Origin: Paenibacillus sp. RC67
GTDB taxonomy: Bacteria; Bacillota; Bacilli; Paenibacillales; NBRC-103111
Reading direction: 5' to 3'
Assembly (NCBI RefSeq): GCF_030020805.1
Contig: NZ_CP125098.1
Coordinates: 5,479,501 to 5,543,500, forward strand
Length of the DNA stretch: 64,000 nt
In this document: positions 9,227 through 18,623 of the stretch, piece by piece
Layout of the letters: each line of letters begins with the position of its first letter
How positions within the stretch are numbered: position 1 is the stretch's first letter
Translations under genes and position numbers: made by a program
The notes under the pieces: generated by a model
Told to the model about the DNA's origin: nothing
Seen by the model: only the letters and a program-made list of their open reading frames with translations
The model's database searches: none

Positions 9227-10571
9227 TATAACCTTTATATACTGATGGATGAGTGCTCCGAATGAGGCCCCTTACCTTTTTTTTCACTACGATTCTCGAG
9301 ATTCGCAGTTGATCCGTTTCATCGATAATGAATTCATAGTTGTCGTCGTATCGGATATGCTGACTCTTCTTCGGTGGCATTTCCACTTGCGAATAGACCC
9401 AACCGCCTATGGTATCATAATCGTCCGACTCAATCTCTAATCCGAAATAACTGTTTACTTCTTCAATAAGCAATCGACCGTCGATGGAATGCGTCGCGTC
9501 ATCCTTTTTTTCAATTTGCGGACGTTCTTCGTCAAACTCGTCTTGAATTTCTCCGACGATTTCTTCAATGATATCTTCGAAGGTCACCAAGCCTGATGTT
9601 CCTCCGTATTCATCAATCAGCAACGCCATCTGATTCTTTTTCTTCTGCATAAGCTTAAGCAATGCGCTGATTTGCATCGATTCGGGTACTTTGGTGATAG
9701 GCCGGACGATACTGCTAATCTGCCCGTTGCCTTGATTGAATTTCAGCAAATCCTTAATATGAACGAAGCCGATAATATTGTCTTTGTCGGGATCACACAC
9801 CGGATAACGGGTGTGCATCTCGGTGATGGCGATCTTTTTGTTTTCCTCATAGGATAAGTTGGCGTAGAGGCATATCATTTCGGTTCTTGGGATCATGATC
9901 TCGCGGGCGTTGGTTTCGGTAAAATCAAAGATGTTGTCTACGAGTGCCAATTCGGTGTTATCGATAAGCCCGCTCTTGTTGCTTTCTTTCATGAGAACGC
10001 GAATTTCTTCCTCGGTGTGTACGGTGTGATGCTCTTCTGTAGGCTCTATCCCCGCCTTGCGCAGCATCCAATTCGAAGTACCGTTCAAAAACCAAATCAG
10101 TGGAAACATGAGCTTATAGAATAATATGAGAGGTCCGGCAGACAGCAAAGTGACTTTCTCTGACATCCGGATGGCGTAGGTTTTGGGGAACTGCTCTCCC
10201 AGCGTTATGTGAAAGGCGGTAATGATTGTGAAGGCGATGACAAAGGAGATCGTATGAATAACCGCAGTGGAGAACTGCAGCGGAAGCAGCACCGGCTCAA
10301 GGAGTCTAGCGATTGCGGGTTCGCCAATCCAGCCAAGCCCTAAAGAAGCGAGCGTAATGCCCAACTGGCAGGCCGATAAGTAACCATTTAAGTTGCTCAC
10401 GATCGTTTTGGCGAATCTGGCGTTTCGATTTCCTTCCTGCACCAGCGCATCAATGCGGCTGTTGCGGACTTTGACCATGGCAAATTCGGCAGCCACGAAG
10501 AAACCGTTCAGTAGCACCAGAAATAACACAAGACTAAAATTCCATATCGCGGGTAACGGGTCACTATCCAT
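9195..10571 (-). CDS. CNNM/CorC (HlyC/CorC) family membrane protein
   Basis: Putative Mg2+/divalent cation efflux protein of 458 residues. Order of parts: CNNM transmembrane domain (about 1-190, three to four helices), a CBS pair (about 210-340, with IMIPRTEMI and the loop DEYGGTSGLVTFEDIIEEIVGEI), then the CorC_HlyC C-terminal domain (about 355-430). The ATG at 10571 has AGGAAA upstream. Odd point: the last 20 or so residues read through an A8 run and end inside the shared terminator stem. If the A8 run (9277-9284) were A7, the protein would stop soon after RIVVK, closer to where relatives end. The C-terminus is therefore uncertain. Confidence 0.88.
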   Translation of the reverse strand: MDSDPLPAIWNFSLVLFLVLLNGFFVAAEFAMVKVRNSRIDALVQEGNRNARFAKTIVSNLNGYLSACQLGITLASLGLGWIGEPAIARLLEPVLLPLQFSTAVIHTISFVIAFTIITAFHITLGEQFPKTYAIRMSEKVTLLSAGPLILFYKLMFPLIWFLNGTSNWMLRKAGIEPTEEHHTVHTEEEIRVLMKESNKSGLIDNTELALVDNIFDFTETNAREIMIPRTEMICLYANLSYEENKKIAITEMHTRYPVCDPDKDNIIGFVHIKDLLKFNQGNGQISSIVRPITKVPESMQISALLKLMQKKKNQMALLIDEYGGTSGLVTFEDIIEEIVGEIQDEFDEERPQIEKKDDATHSIDGRLLIEEVNSYFGLEIESDDYDTIGGWVYSQVEMPPKKSQHIRYDDNYEFIIDETDQLRISRIVVKKKVRGLIRSTHPSVYKGYNKKVTLWLKP

Positions 10572-10721
10572 CAATACGTTTCCTATTCCCCTCGCTCGAG
10601 GTGAATAGGTACACCTCCCTTAGGTTTATATTGTAAATTATATATTAATAAGCTATACAGTCAAACGCTGTGCTATGCCCAAAAATAACGAATGTGGGCT
10701 ATAAAAGCTTGAACAATTTGG

Positions 10722-10755
10722 AAAAAACGACCGCAAATCGTAATATTCGGCCGTT
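10722..10755 (-). terminator. Terminator after rarA
   Basis: Minus strand AACGGCCG, 13-nt loop, CGGTCGTT, then T-run. It lies about 35 nt downstream of the rarA stop. Confidence 0.7.
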
Positions 10756-10787
10756 TTTGAATATCCATCATATGAAAGCCTGTTTTA

Positions 10788-12110
10788 CTAGCGTAGAGTC
10801 CCTTTGCTGTTTCTGCGACGTTCTTGATTCTGCCTGATTTTGTCTTCCATTCCCTGCTGCGTCGCTTCATAGAAATACTGGCCTTCCAGTGGCTGCGGTA
10901 CATACAGCTGCTCCACATAATGCCCCGGATAATTGTGTGGGTATTTGTACCCCTTGTGCCCGAGCTTCTCAGCTCCTGAATAATGCGTATCCCGTAAATG
11001 CATTGGAACCTCTGCAGAGCCGATGGCGTCGAAAGCATCCATCACCTTGGCGATCGCCATCGGAATGGCGTTCGACTTGGGGCTTTCCACTGCAAAAAGA
11101 ATCGCCTGAGCGATTACGTACTTTGATTCCGGCCAGCCAATCTTATGATACGCATCCATTGCGGATACGGACTGCACCATTGCCTGTGGATTGGCCAAGC
11201 CGATATCCTCGCTGGAGGCGACAATCAGCCGTCGCAGGAAGGTCATGGGATCCATGCCGAGCTTCTCTACGGCATAGAGGAACCAGAACAGCGCGGCGTC
11301 ACTAGAGCCGCGTACGCTCTTGTGGAAGGCCGAGAGGACGTCGTACTGCGTCGACTCGTCGGCCTTCACGATACGCCGCCGAATTGATTCTTCGGCGACC
11401 GCAAGATTCACGCTAACCACCCCGTCCGCAGCCGGAGGGGTGGTTAGCGCAGCGAGCTCGAGCGCATTGAGCGCACGGCGGATGTCTCCGCCCGCCATGT
11501 GCGCCAGATGCGCTAGCGCATCTTCATCGGCCTCAATCGGCAGCATGCCGAGGCCGCGGTTCTTGTCGCTGAGCGCACGCCGCAGCGCGACAAGGGAATG
11601 CTCATGCGTGAGCGCATGAAGCTCAAAGAGCGTAGAACGGGACAGCAGCGCCCCGTTCACGTGGTGAAACGGATTCTCGGTCGTGGCACCGATGAATATT
11701 ATAATTCCCTGCTCTACCGCTGGAAGCAGCGCATCCTGACGCGACGTATTGAAGCGATGTACTTCATCGAGAAACAGGATCGTTTTACGACCATAAAGAT
11801 CCTTGTTCGTTCTTGCCTGCTCAATGACCTCTCGAACATCCTTCACTGTAGCATCTACCGCATTGAGCTTAACAAAAGCTCCCTGCGTTGCATGCGAAAT
11901 AATATTCGCGAGCGTCGTTTTCCCGGTTCCCGGCGGTCCGTACAGCAAAATGGACGACACCTGATCTGCTTCAATAGCTCGACGCAGCAGCTTTCCGGGT
12001 CCGACAATATGTTCTTGTCCTATATATTCACTTAGCGTAAGCGGCCTCATTCGATCCGCGAGCAGCTTACCTGTTTGATTTTCTTCCGCAGCAAAAGAGA
12101 ATAAATCCAT
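10788..12110 (-). CDS. rarA: Replication-associated recombination protein RarA (MgsA/WRNIP1 family)
   Basis: AAA+ ATPase of 440 residues acting at stalled replication forks. Walker A is GPPGTGKT near residue 60, Walker B is LFLDEVHRFN near 111, and sensor 1 is in GATTENP near 140. The C-terminal half carries the MgsA tetramerisation region, with DPMTFLRRLIVASSEDIG near 275 and the HYSGAEKLGHKGYKYPHNY segment near 380. The ATG at 12110 has AAGGTAGTG upstream. In B. subtilis its homologue yrvN lies between cymR and tcdA (yrvM). Here a 13-kb carbohydrate island separates rarA from tcdA. Confidence 0.95.
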   Translation of the reverse strand: MDLFSFAAEENQTGKLLADRMRPLTLSEYIGQEHIVGPGKLLRRAIEADQVSSILLYGPPGTGKTTLANIISHATQGAFVKLNAVDATVKDVREVIEQARTNKDLYGRKTILFLDEVHRFNTSRQDALLPAVEQGIIIFIGATTENPFHHVNGALLSRSTLFELHALTHEHSLVALRRALSDKNRGLGMLPIEADEDALAHLAHMAGGDIRRALNALELAALTTPPAADGVVSVNLAVAEESIRRRIVKADESTQYDVLSAFHKSVRGSSDAALFWFLYAVEKLGMDPMTFLRRLIVASSEDIGLANPQAMVQSVSAMDAYHKIGWPESKYVIAQAILFAVESPKSNAIPMAIAKVMDAFDAIGSAEVPMHLRDTHYSGAEKLGHKGYKYPHNYPGHYVEQLYVPQPLEGQYFYEATQQGMEDKIRQNQERRRNSKGTLR

Positions 12111-12137
12111 ACGATCACTACCTTTATATAAAACTGT

Positions 12138-12176
12138 AATAGAGCATGCACGGCATAATACCGTTCATGCTCTATT
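12138..12176. terminator. Inverted-repeat terminator separating locus A from rarA
   Basis: AATAGAGCATG...CATGCTCTATT with an additional inner ACGG/CCGT pairing. It lies between the last gene of locus A and the rarA start, and would insulate rarA from the long upstream operon. The T tract is only moderate. Confidence 0.6.
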
Positions 12177-12269
12177 ATAAAGGACCCTCAGGGAATTACA
12201 ACGTTCCTGTAGCTCGGACTGTCTGAAACCAAGCCCCACCGCTTAGTTCATATCACAGCCCGCAACGCA

Positions 12270-13595
12270 TTATTTTTTGGCATCCGTTATTTTTTTCATC
12301 GTATCTTCCTCGGTCGCCCGGAATACCGTATTGTAATCTCCAGTCATGATGACCTTAGGAACCGCTTTAGCGTAAGGGGTTAACAGAAGGCTATCATAAC
12401 GTGATTTTTCAGGAATCGGAGCGAATTTGTTATAGAAAGAAGCGCCAAAGTTTTTCCCTTTGAAGATGCTTTCCTGTCCGTACGCTTTTTTCACGGCATC
12501 GTTATTCAACACCGGCATCAGTCCGATTTTAGACAGCTTGGTTTGATGTTCATCGCTAATTAAATATTTGATCACGTTCATCGCCTGGTCTTGCTGTTTG
12601 GACATGGAGGTTACGGTGAAATAAGTTGGATAAGCTTGCGATCCGACCTTAGGCAGGCTGTCGAACGTTGGCAGAGATACCATATCCCAGTTCATGCTTT
12701 GGAATTCTTCTGGAAATACAAATACGATAGATGATAGCCAAGCGAACATCGCCACATTTTTTTCTTTCAAAAATTCATTTCGATATGGAATCGCTTCTTT
12801 AAGCTCTTTCATATATTCGACATACCCTTGTGCTTTACTTGGTCCTACAAAGACAGTGTCGAAATACTCCCGCCATTTTTCATTGGTGAAGATGGTCGGT
12901 TTATCGGCTGCATCGACAAAAGGTATCGACAGCTGATTCATAGGGAGCATATGCGTTTGGGACGATGACAGACCGACATAGGTCTTGCCATCTACACGCG
13001 TCAACTGCTGTGCCAGCTTGTTGGCTTCTGTCCATGTCATACCGTCCTTCGGATACGGAACGCCGAATTTATCGAACAAATCTTTATTGTAATACAAAAC
13101 CATGTTGTTATTGAAAACAGGAATACCATAAATTTTATCCTTCGAGATCTGTTTGACAGAATCTGCTACCGAGGGTTCCATTTTCGAAAAGTCGATCTGA
13201 TGCTTCTTCATCAAATCGGTCATATCATACTCAAGTCCGTTATCGAGAAGACCGGAAGCAAAGCCGCCGATAGAATCCCAATAAATGTCGATCGTCTCAC
13301 CGGCTGTGAGCAGCTCCTTAATCCCATAGTTCGACTGCTTCTGAATGTACTTAATGTTGTAATTAGGAAATTTTTGTTTAAGCGCATTGCCGAAACGCTC
13401 GTTCCAGCTGTCTGGCGAATCGCCGCTGTTCGAATAAATGACCAGATTAGCTGGTTCGTTATCCGTGTTACTCGCCGCTTTATCGGACGTACCTTTATCG
13501 GCTCCCGCTCCTCCTCCGCTTCCCCCACACGCTGCGAGCATGGAAATAAGCATACTGGACGCAATAACAGACAGGATTGACTTATTGAATTTCAT
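12270..13595 (-). CDS. Family 1 extracellular solute-binding lipoprotein (SBP1)
   Basis: Sugar-type ABC transporter binding protein of 441 residues, last gene of locus A. It has a lipoprotein signal with lipobox LAAC (Cys23), then a Gly/Ser linker and the periplasmic-binding-like fold. Conserved segments include YYNKDLFDKFGVPYPKDGMTW near residue 165 and FKGKNFGASFYNKF near 375. The ATG at 13595 has AAGGGGAG upstream. It clearly resembles the SBP encoded at 43415-44743 along its whole length. No permease or ATPase gene is adjacent, so the transport partner must be elsewhere. Ligand unknown; a plant-derived oligosaccharide is inferred from the neighbours. Confidence 0.9.
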   Translation of the reverse strand: MKFNKSILSVIASSMLISMLAACGGSGGGAGADKGTSDKAASNTDNEPANLVIYSNSGDSPDSWNERFGNALKQKFPNYNIKYIQKQSNYGIKELLTAGETIDIYWDSIGGFASGLLDNGLEYDMTDLMKKHQIDFSKMEPSVADSVKQISKDKIYGIPVFNNNMVLYYNKDLFDKFGVPYPKDGMTWTEANKLAQQLTRVDGKTYVGLSSSQTHMLPMNQLSIPFVDAADKPTIFTNEKWREYFDTVFVGPSKAQGYVEYMKELKEAIPYRNEFLKEKNVAMFAWLSSIVFVFPEEFQSMNWDMVSLPTFDSLPKVGSQAYPTYFTVTSMSKQQDQAMNVIKYLISDEHQTKLSKIGLMPVLNNDAVKKAYGQESIFKGKNFGASFYNKFAPIPEKSRYDSLLLTPYAKAVPKVIMTGDYNTVFRATEEDTMKKITDAKK

Positions 13596-13665
13596 CTTTT
13601 TACAACTCCCCTTCTCTACTTCAGTTTCGATCCAAATCTTAAGTGCAGCCCCAGATGATTTTCTT

Positions 13666-14958
13666 TTATTTCACTTTCTCCTTCTCCAAATATTGAGCAA
13701 ATCTCTCATTCGCATCCCTTAATGCCGTGTTGACGTCTTTTCCCTGCTGCATGTCGGTTAGCGCTTTCTTGATTTCCGTTCTCCCTTGCCCGTCGTAAGG
13801 AGTTGTGTAATGGTTTTTGCGAATTTTGGCTCCGAAAGCCGCATTGAAGTTTTTGCCTTGAAGCGCTGGCAAATCGCTGGCAAATATTTTTTTATGTTCT
13901 TCCGTTTGCTTCAAGCTGGACAGCCTGCCTGAACGTACGACGATGTTCTGCACTTCATCTGAAATAATGTGACGCATGACTTGAAAAGCCAGCTGTTTAT
14001 TGGCACTTTGCTTATTAAGTACCATGTAATGGGCATCCAGCTCACGCGCTGTTCCAAGTCCTTCCTTGAAGTTCGGCATTGTCACCATATCCCAGTTCAT
14101 AGGGTGACCGTCACTGTGAAGCTTCTGCAAATCAGACGTGATTCCGCCGACCAGCATGGCCGTATTTTGCTTATCCGTAAAGTTTGGTATTGAGCTGCCT
14201 CCAATGTTGTGCCCTGGAATGCTTGTAATCGTAAGAGCGGTTTCCAGTACTTTTTTCCATTCCGGCGTATCCAGCACTGCTTTTCCAGTCTTCGTATCCA
14301 CATAATCAAGAGATAACCCAAATCCCATCTTATCGACAGTGTCTGGATCAAGACCACGGTACTGTACGCCATCCACAGTTCGAGTGAGCTTCTTGTTCAA
14401 TTCATGTGCAGCTTCCCAGTCCATTCCATCCTTGGGATAAGGCACAGCCAGCTTATCGAAAATATCTTTATTGTAGAACAACGCCACCCAGTTCATTACG
14501 TATGGCAAACCTACAATTTCGTTTTTGTCCGTGTACATTTTCAAAGATTCCGTAATGGCAGAGTCGAATCGGTTCATATCGATGCCGGCTCCCTTTATAA
14601 GTGGAGTCAAGTCATCTACCATGCCTAACCCCTGCCAATTCATTACGGTCGTGCTGGCAGCCAAAATAATATCCGGTACAATCCCCGCAGCCATCAAATC
14701 TTGAGGCATCATCCCTTTTGCTTTACGAATCAGCTCCAGTGTGACATTGGGATATTTAACAGCAATAGGCTTGATAAAGATTTTATCGAACTCTTCATCA
14801 GTGAGTGGGACATCCAGATAAAAGCTAAGCTTTACAGGTCCGGAAGGCATTTCATCCGTAGTCTTCGCATTCTGGGTTTGACCTGACTTTGGGGTCGAGC
14901 AGCCTGCCACCAGAAGTAAAATAACAAGCATCATGAGAAACCATGTTTTCTTATTCAC
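13666..14958 (-). CDS. Family 1 extracellular solute-binding lipoprotein (SBP2)
   Basis: Second binding protein of locus A, 430 residues. Signal peptide ends at lipobox VAGC (Cys20). It shares the family segment FYNKDIFDKLAVPYPKDGMDW near residue 170 with the other SBPs in the window, but is more divergent in its C-terminal half. The start is GTG 14958 with a GGGGGG-rich site upstream. It lies between the GH106-like gene and SBP1, and is probably cotranscribed with both. As with SBP1, no cognate permease is present. Three different binding proteins in one operon suggest either several ligands or successive duplication with specialisation. Confidence 0.9.
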   Translation of the reverse strand: MNKKTWFLMMLVILLLVAGCSTPKSGQTQNAKTTDEMPSGPVKLSFYLDVPLTDEEFDKIFIKPIAVKYPNVTLELIRKAKGMMPQDLMAAGIVPDIILAASTTVMNWQGLGMVDDLTPLIKGAGIDMNRFDSAITESLKMYTDKNEIVGLPYVMNWVALFYNKDIFDKLAVPYPKDGMDWEAAHELNKKLTRTVDGVQYRGLDPDTVDKMGFGLSLDYVDTKTGKAVLDTPEWKKVLETALTITSIPGHNIGGSSIPNFTDKQNTAMLVGGITSDLQKLHSDGHPMNWDMVTMPNFKEGLGTARELDAHYMVLNKQSANKQLAFQVMRHIISDEVQNIVVRSGRLSSLKQTEEHKKIFASDLPALQGKNFNAAFGAKIRKNHYTTPYDGQGRTEIKKALTDMQQGKDVNTALRDANERFAQYLEKEKVK

Positions 14959-14985
14959 CGTAAGCCCCCCAATTTCTAAGACAGT

Positions 14986-17478
14986 CTACATACGGTATTC
15001 GGTAACGCTGACCGGACCGATCAAGCCAGACGGAAGTTGTACACGATCAATTCGATTTGCTAAGCTATTGGTTACTGCTATTCGCAGTTCATTGTCACCC
15101 GGTTTAACGAACGACTCGATATTGAACGTATAAGGATGCCACATGCGCACTCCGACGAACTGTTCATTCACCCATACTTCAGCCATTTCATATGCTTCTC
15201 CCAAATCAAGAACGACAGGTGTAGGCTGCTGCAAGTGCTCGCTCTCCACTACAAAGTGGTTAGCATAATGGACCGTACCCGATAAGTGCTCTAATCCTTC
15301 CATATGTGACCAATCGCCCAATCCTGTAAGTGTTGATGGAACTGGGAACTGCGATGCAGCTACCATCCACTCGTCCGTGAGAGAGTGAACCGTTTTATCG
15401 AGGTCGGTACTCACATCGGTATTCACCGTGTTACTCTCCTCGTGCACTTGAACGGAAGGATCTATGCTATAAACCATACTTTGCCTTCTATCCAGCAGAA
15501 CAGGAATGGTCGTACCATCGTTCGACAGTCGAGCATCTGCTAAATCGATTGAACATTCCCATGGATCCCAACGCTCCACCCGGCCTGTCACAGCAACGGT
15601 TAGCTTTCCTTCATATGCCTGCTCTCCCTCGTGAACCAGTACGTAAAAATGATGGTCTTCTTTGACAACATGGCTTACACGTATATCTGGGGAAGGTGGA
15701 TCCAAGACGACATCTCGCGGCATCACATTATCCAGCTCGGGTATCAAACGGTTTGGTGCCGTAATTCGTATGGTTGCCGCCAAGCTCTGCTCCTGCTTAT
15801 CGGTATGAAGGACGATTACGATACCGCCGCCGTCTCGGAATAATTGCAATGCTTTCTTCGTTTTCTCTTCCCACAGCCGTTCATTTTCAACCAATACGAT
15901 AGAGTAAGCTTGGTCCTTAATGCGAATATAACCGTTGTCTATTGTACTTGCCTTAACAAGCAAGCTTTCTTCCAAATAATTGAACTCTATCTGATGCTCA
16001 AATAAAGGCTTAACTGCTTGCCACGGCAGCCAATCCTCACGGCATAACACGGCGATCGGTGCCATGTTCACGCTGTCCGTCATCAACCAGCTCATTCTTT
16101 TCATATAATCGGAAAACAAGCGATAATGAGGCCACCAAATATTGTTCGGCCCCACATCAGGCGGACGCTCGTTAAATCTTCGCGGTCCATCGACTGAATA
16201 ATAGAATGCATGAGGACATAATAAATTGACTCCACGAACCAGCAGCCAATCCATGTACCACTTCACATCTCCACCGTTTAACGCCCATCCTCCCCCAGAG
16301 CTGCACACACCTAGAAATTCGTTCAAATTTCTACGTCTCCCCCTGTGTCTTGCCGCATCAGAAGAGCATTTGGCCATCGTGGTGTGTCTGCCCTCCAAAG
16401 CTTTACCGTTCTCTGGGGCTACCCAGCGCCAAACGACATCTTGACCTGGTATTTGGAAATGCTCCAGCAGACCGATCTCATCGCTTGCAGCAGGATGTCC
16501 TGTCAAAGCAATGCCATGCTCCGCGCACCAATCGCTTAGCGGCTTATAGTAGGCTTCAACCATCCGTTTATTCACAGCCTTACGGTAGGCACTTCGTACC
16601 GTTTCTGAATTATCTGCTTCGAACCACAACAAAGGCAGATCGGTTTCCTTACAACCCTCCTGCATAAAACATGCCAGAAACTCCCCCGTCCATGCCTTCA
16701 AACCTTTCACATGACGACGTCCAAGAATGTCCGGCTCATCAGTGAACATAGCCTGAATCGTATTGCCAAAGTAAGTCCCCACTCTCTCGTAGTACCGTTG
16801 ATGCGTCAATCGGATAAACTTCTGAGTAGCGAGCGGATTCAGCAGGTCAGCAGCTGCTGGGGCGTTAGGCTCCCCATCGTCCTCTCCGAAATGAATCCCT
16901 CTGATGGTACCTCTCGAGTACGTTTCGATAAATAGTACCAGATTGGAACTGCCAGCAGGACACTGGACTGTTCCATTCACAGGTTCAACAACTTGCGTCG
17001 CCTCCGAATCAATCTTCTTATCATCCTGCTTCGTTACGGATTGAGCAGAAATCAGCGCATCCCCTGGTTCGAGTACATCTGAGAGAACGACAGGCTTAGA
17101 GCCATCTAACTCCAGCATCCTCAGGCCTCTACTGGCAAACGCAGGATCATCCTGAACCACTAACCCTTTGGCAGAACCTGACGGATACATGGCCTCATCA
17201 TATAGAAATACGGTCATGCCGAGATGGTTGGCCTCTTTTACAGCTGCTTCAACAAGATCCATATACACATCGGATAAGTATGGAATGCTTTCCGGTATCC
17301 CGATTCTCGGATGGATTACAAATCCCATAACTCCTTTTTCCGCGAATCCGTTAATTTGTTTCACAATTTCCTCAGAAGTCAGCGCATCATTCCAGAACCA
17401 GAACGGGACAGGCGTGAATTCTTCGGAAGGCTCTAGAAATTGCTGTTGCAATGATCGATTCACTTGTGGATCATGCAT
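14986..17478 (-). CDS. GH106-like glycoside hydrolase
   Basis: Predicted protein of 830 residues with no signal peptide, so probably cytoplasmic. The N-terminal region resembles the TIM-barrel of alpha-L-rhamnosidase-like GH106 relatives: FTPVPFWFWNDALTSEEI near residue 18, FAEKGVMGFVIHPRIG near 45 and MTVFLYDEAMYPSGSA near 88. A probable acidic residue pair is in MFTDEPDILG near 240. The last about 120 residues look like a beta-sandwich carbohydrate-binding-type domain. I chose ATG 17478, after the upstream stop and with AGAGGGGG before it, rather than the first in-frame start, which overlaps the preceding gene. Assignment to GH106 rests on short motifs only; substrate (rhamnoside or other) is not proven. 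Confidence 0.7.
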   Translation of the reverse strand: MHDPQVNRSLQQQFLEPSEEFTPVPFWFWNDALTSEEIVKQINGFAEKGVMGFVIHPRIGIPESIPYLSDVYMDLVEAAVKEANHLGMTVFLYDEAMYPSGSAKGLVVQDDPAFASRGLRMLELDGSKPVVLSDVLEPGDALISAQSVTKQDDKKIDSEATQVVEPVNGTVQCPAGSSNLVLFIETYSRGTIRGIHFGEDDGEPNAPAAADLLNPLATQKFIRLTHQRYYERVGTYFGNTIQAMFTDEPDILGRRHVKGLKAWTGEFLACFMQEGCKETDLPLLWFEADNSETVRSAYRKAVNKRMVEAYYKPLSDWCAEHGIALTGHPAASDEIGLLEHFQIPGQDVVWRWVAPENGKALEGRHTTMAKCSSDAARHRGRRRNLNEFLGVCSSGGGWALNGGDVKWYMDWLLVRGVNLLCPHAFYYSVDGPRRFNERPPDVGPNNIWWPHYRLFSDYMKRMSWLMTDSVNMAPIAVLCREDWLPWQAVKPLFEHQIEFNYLEESLLVKASTIDNGYIRIKDQAYSIVLVENERLWEEKTKKALQLFRDGGGIVIVLHTDKQEQSLAATIRITAPNRLIPELDNVMPRDVVLDPPSPDIRVSHVVKEDHHFYVLVHEGEQAYEGKLTVAVTGRVERWDPWECSIDLADARLSNDGTTIPVLLDRRQSMVYSIDPSVQVHEESNTVNTDVSTDLDKTVHSLTDEWMVAASQFPVPSTLTGLGDWSHMEGLEHLSGTVHYANHFVVESEHLQQPTPVVLDLGEAYEMAEVWVNEQFVGVRMWHPYTFNIESFVKPGDNELRIAVTNSLANRIDRVQLPSGLIGPVSVTEYRM

Positions 17479-17503
17479 GGAATCAGGCCCCCTCTTTTTG
17501 TTA

Positions 17504-18622
17504 TTATTCAACCAAAGACACAACCGGCGGATGAATATAATCCTGATATTTCTCAGCAACCCGACCAGCTAACGTATCTTCTGTATGGAAATAAACGCGA
17601 TGCTTGTATCGAATAGATTGACCCTTCTGCAGCAGCTTTCCGCCCAGGAAATACAAATTGTTGGCTGCCAAAAGACCGTAGTCCCGCACATGCCAGTAGG
17701 TTGGGTAATCCACATTCTCAGGATGATCGAAAGCCGCGATACCCAGTGTCTTGCCACCTACATTGCCGTAGTAGTCGCACCATTGAGCACGCTGCCCCCA
17801 GCACTCCTTCTCGCCGACAGAACCGAAGGAATTGCGAATAACTCCTCCGTTATCAGCCTTCATTGACTCAGCTACCCGGATGCCTAGCGGCCCTGCTTCC
17901 TTTGTTGCTCCTAGCTCAACGCGTCCGTTGGCAAGCAGTACAAAGTCGATGTCGATAAACCTTCCCTCAGCTGGCGTATTATAAAAGGTCATCGTCCGTG
18001 TCTCGGTTAGCTGTGGTTTTCCTCCGAATGAGCACCAATTTTGAGTTGAGGTCAGCTTTGCAAATACAGCACCCTCGGTTTTCTCCCCGAATCCGGTTAC
18101 GATTTGTTTCCCGTGTCGCTCTTTAGGCTCATTCCACATATCAATATCGTTGACGTCACCGATAGCAAGCCATAGAGACCTGTGATGCGGATGCTCCCTA
18201 GTTTCAAAATCAAGCCGCGTATAGCTTTCTCCGTATGGCCCCATAATGGGTCCGAGATAAGGCTTGGCGATTTCAGGATCGAACACATAAGAGGTAAAAT
18301 AACTGCCGTCGATGAGAACATCGATCTGACTTTCTTTTTCTTCCAAATGAACGCCCGCTGCAGCTTGGTCTTGCTTACCTTTTCCCGCATGCACAGTATA
18401 GGAATGGCTCTCTCCTGCTGGAAGGCTTTCTACGATCCAATGCAAAATGAGATCCCCGTTGTCTCTCTCACATTGCAGAGCAACCAGTTCTCCATTAGGT
18501 CCTGACATGTGCAGTTCATCTGCGCCCTTCAATAACTCGGCATCTCCTGCTACTCGATAGGATACCGGACAAAACTGTCGGCTGTGATGGCCCGATTTGA
18601 CTAATAAAGTGAATAAAGACAT
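17504..18622 (-). CDS. DUF6807 (PmoA-like) family protein
   Basis: A 372-residue cytoplasmic protein. The central stretch, GPYGESYTRLDFETREHPHH followed by RSLWLAIGDVN, resembles the DUF6807/PmoA-type family, a beta-rich fold of unknown activity often encoded near Gfo/Idh oxidoreductases. The histidine cluster EHPHHRS and the later CDYYG and HPENVDYPTYWHVRDYGL segments could form an active site. ATG 18622 is used, with AGAGG eight bases upstream; it follows the isomerase stop region directly, suggesting translational coupling. No catalytic role is established. In context it may process the same sugar as the oxidoreductase and isomerase genes. Confidence 0.65.
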   Translation of the reverse strand: MSLFTLLVKSGHHSRQFCPVSYRVAGDAELLKGADELHMSGPNGELVALQCERDNGDLILHWIVESLPAGESHSYTVHAGKGKQDQAAAGVHLEEKESQIDVLIDGSYFTSYVFDPEIAKPYLGPIMGPYGESYTRLDFETREHPHHRSLWLAIGDVNDIDMWNEPKERHGKQIVTGFGEKTEGAVFAKLTSTQNWCSFGGKPQLTETRTMTFYNTPAEGRFIDIDFVLLANGRVELGATKEAGPLGIRVAESMKADNGGVIRNSFGSVGEKECWGQRAQWCDYYGNVGGKTLGIAAFDHPENVDYPTYWHVRDYGLLAANNLYFLGGKLLQKGQSIRYKHRVYFHTEDTLAGRVAEKYQDYIHPPVVSLVE

Positions 18623-18623
18623 G

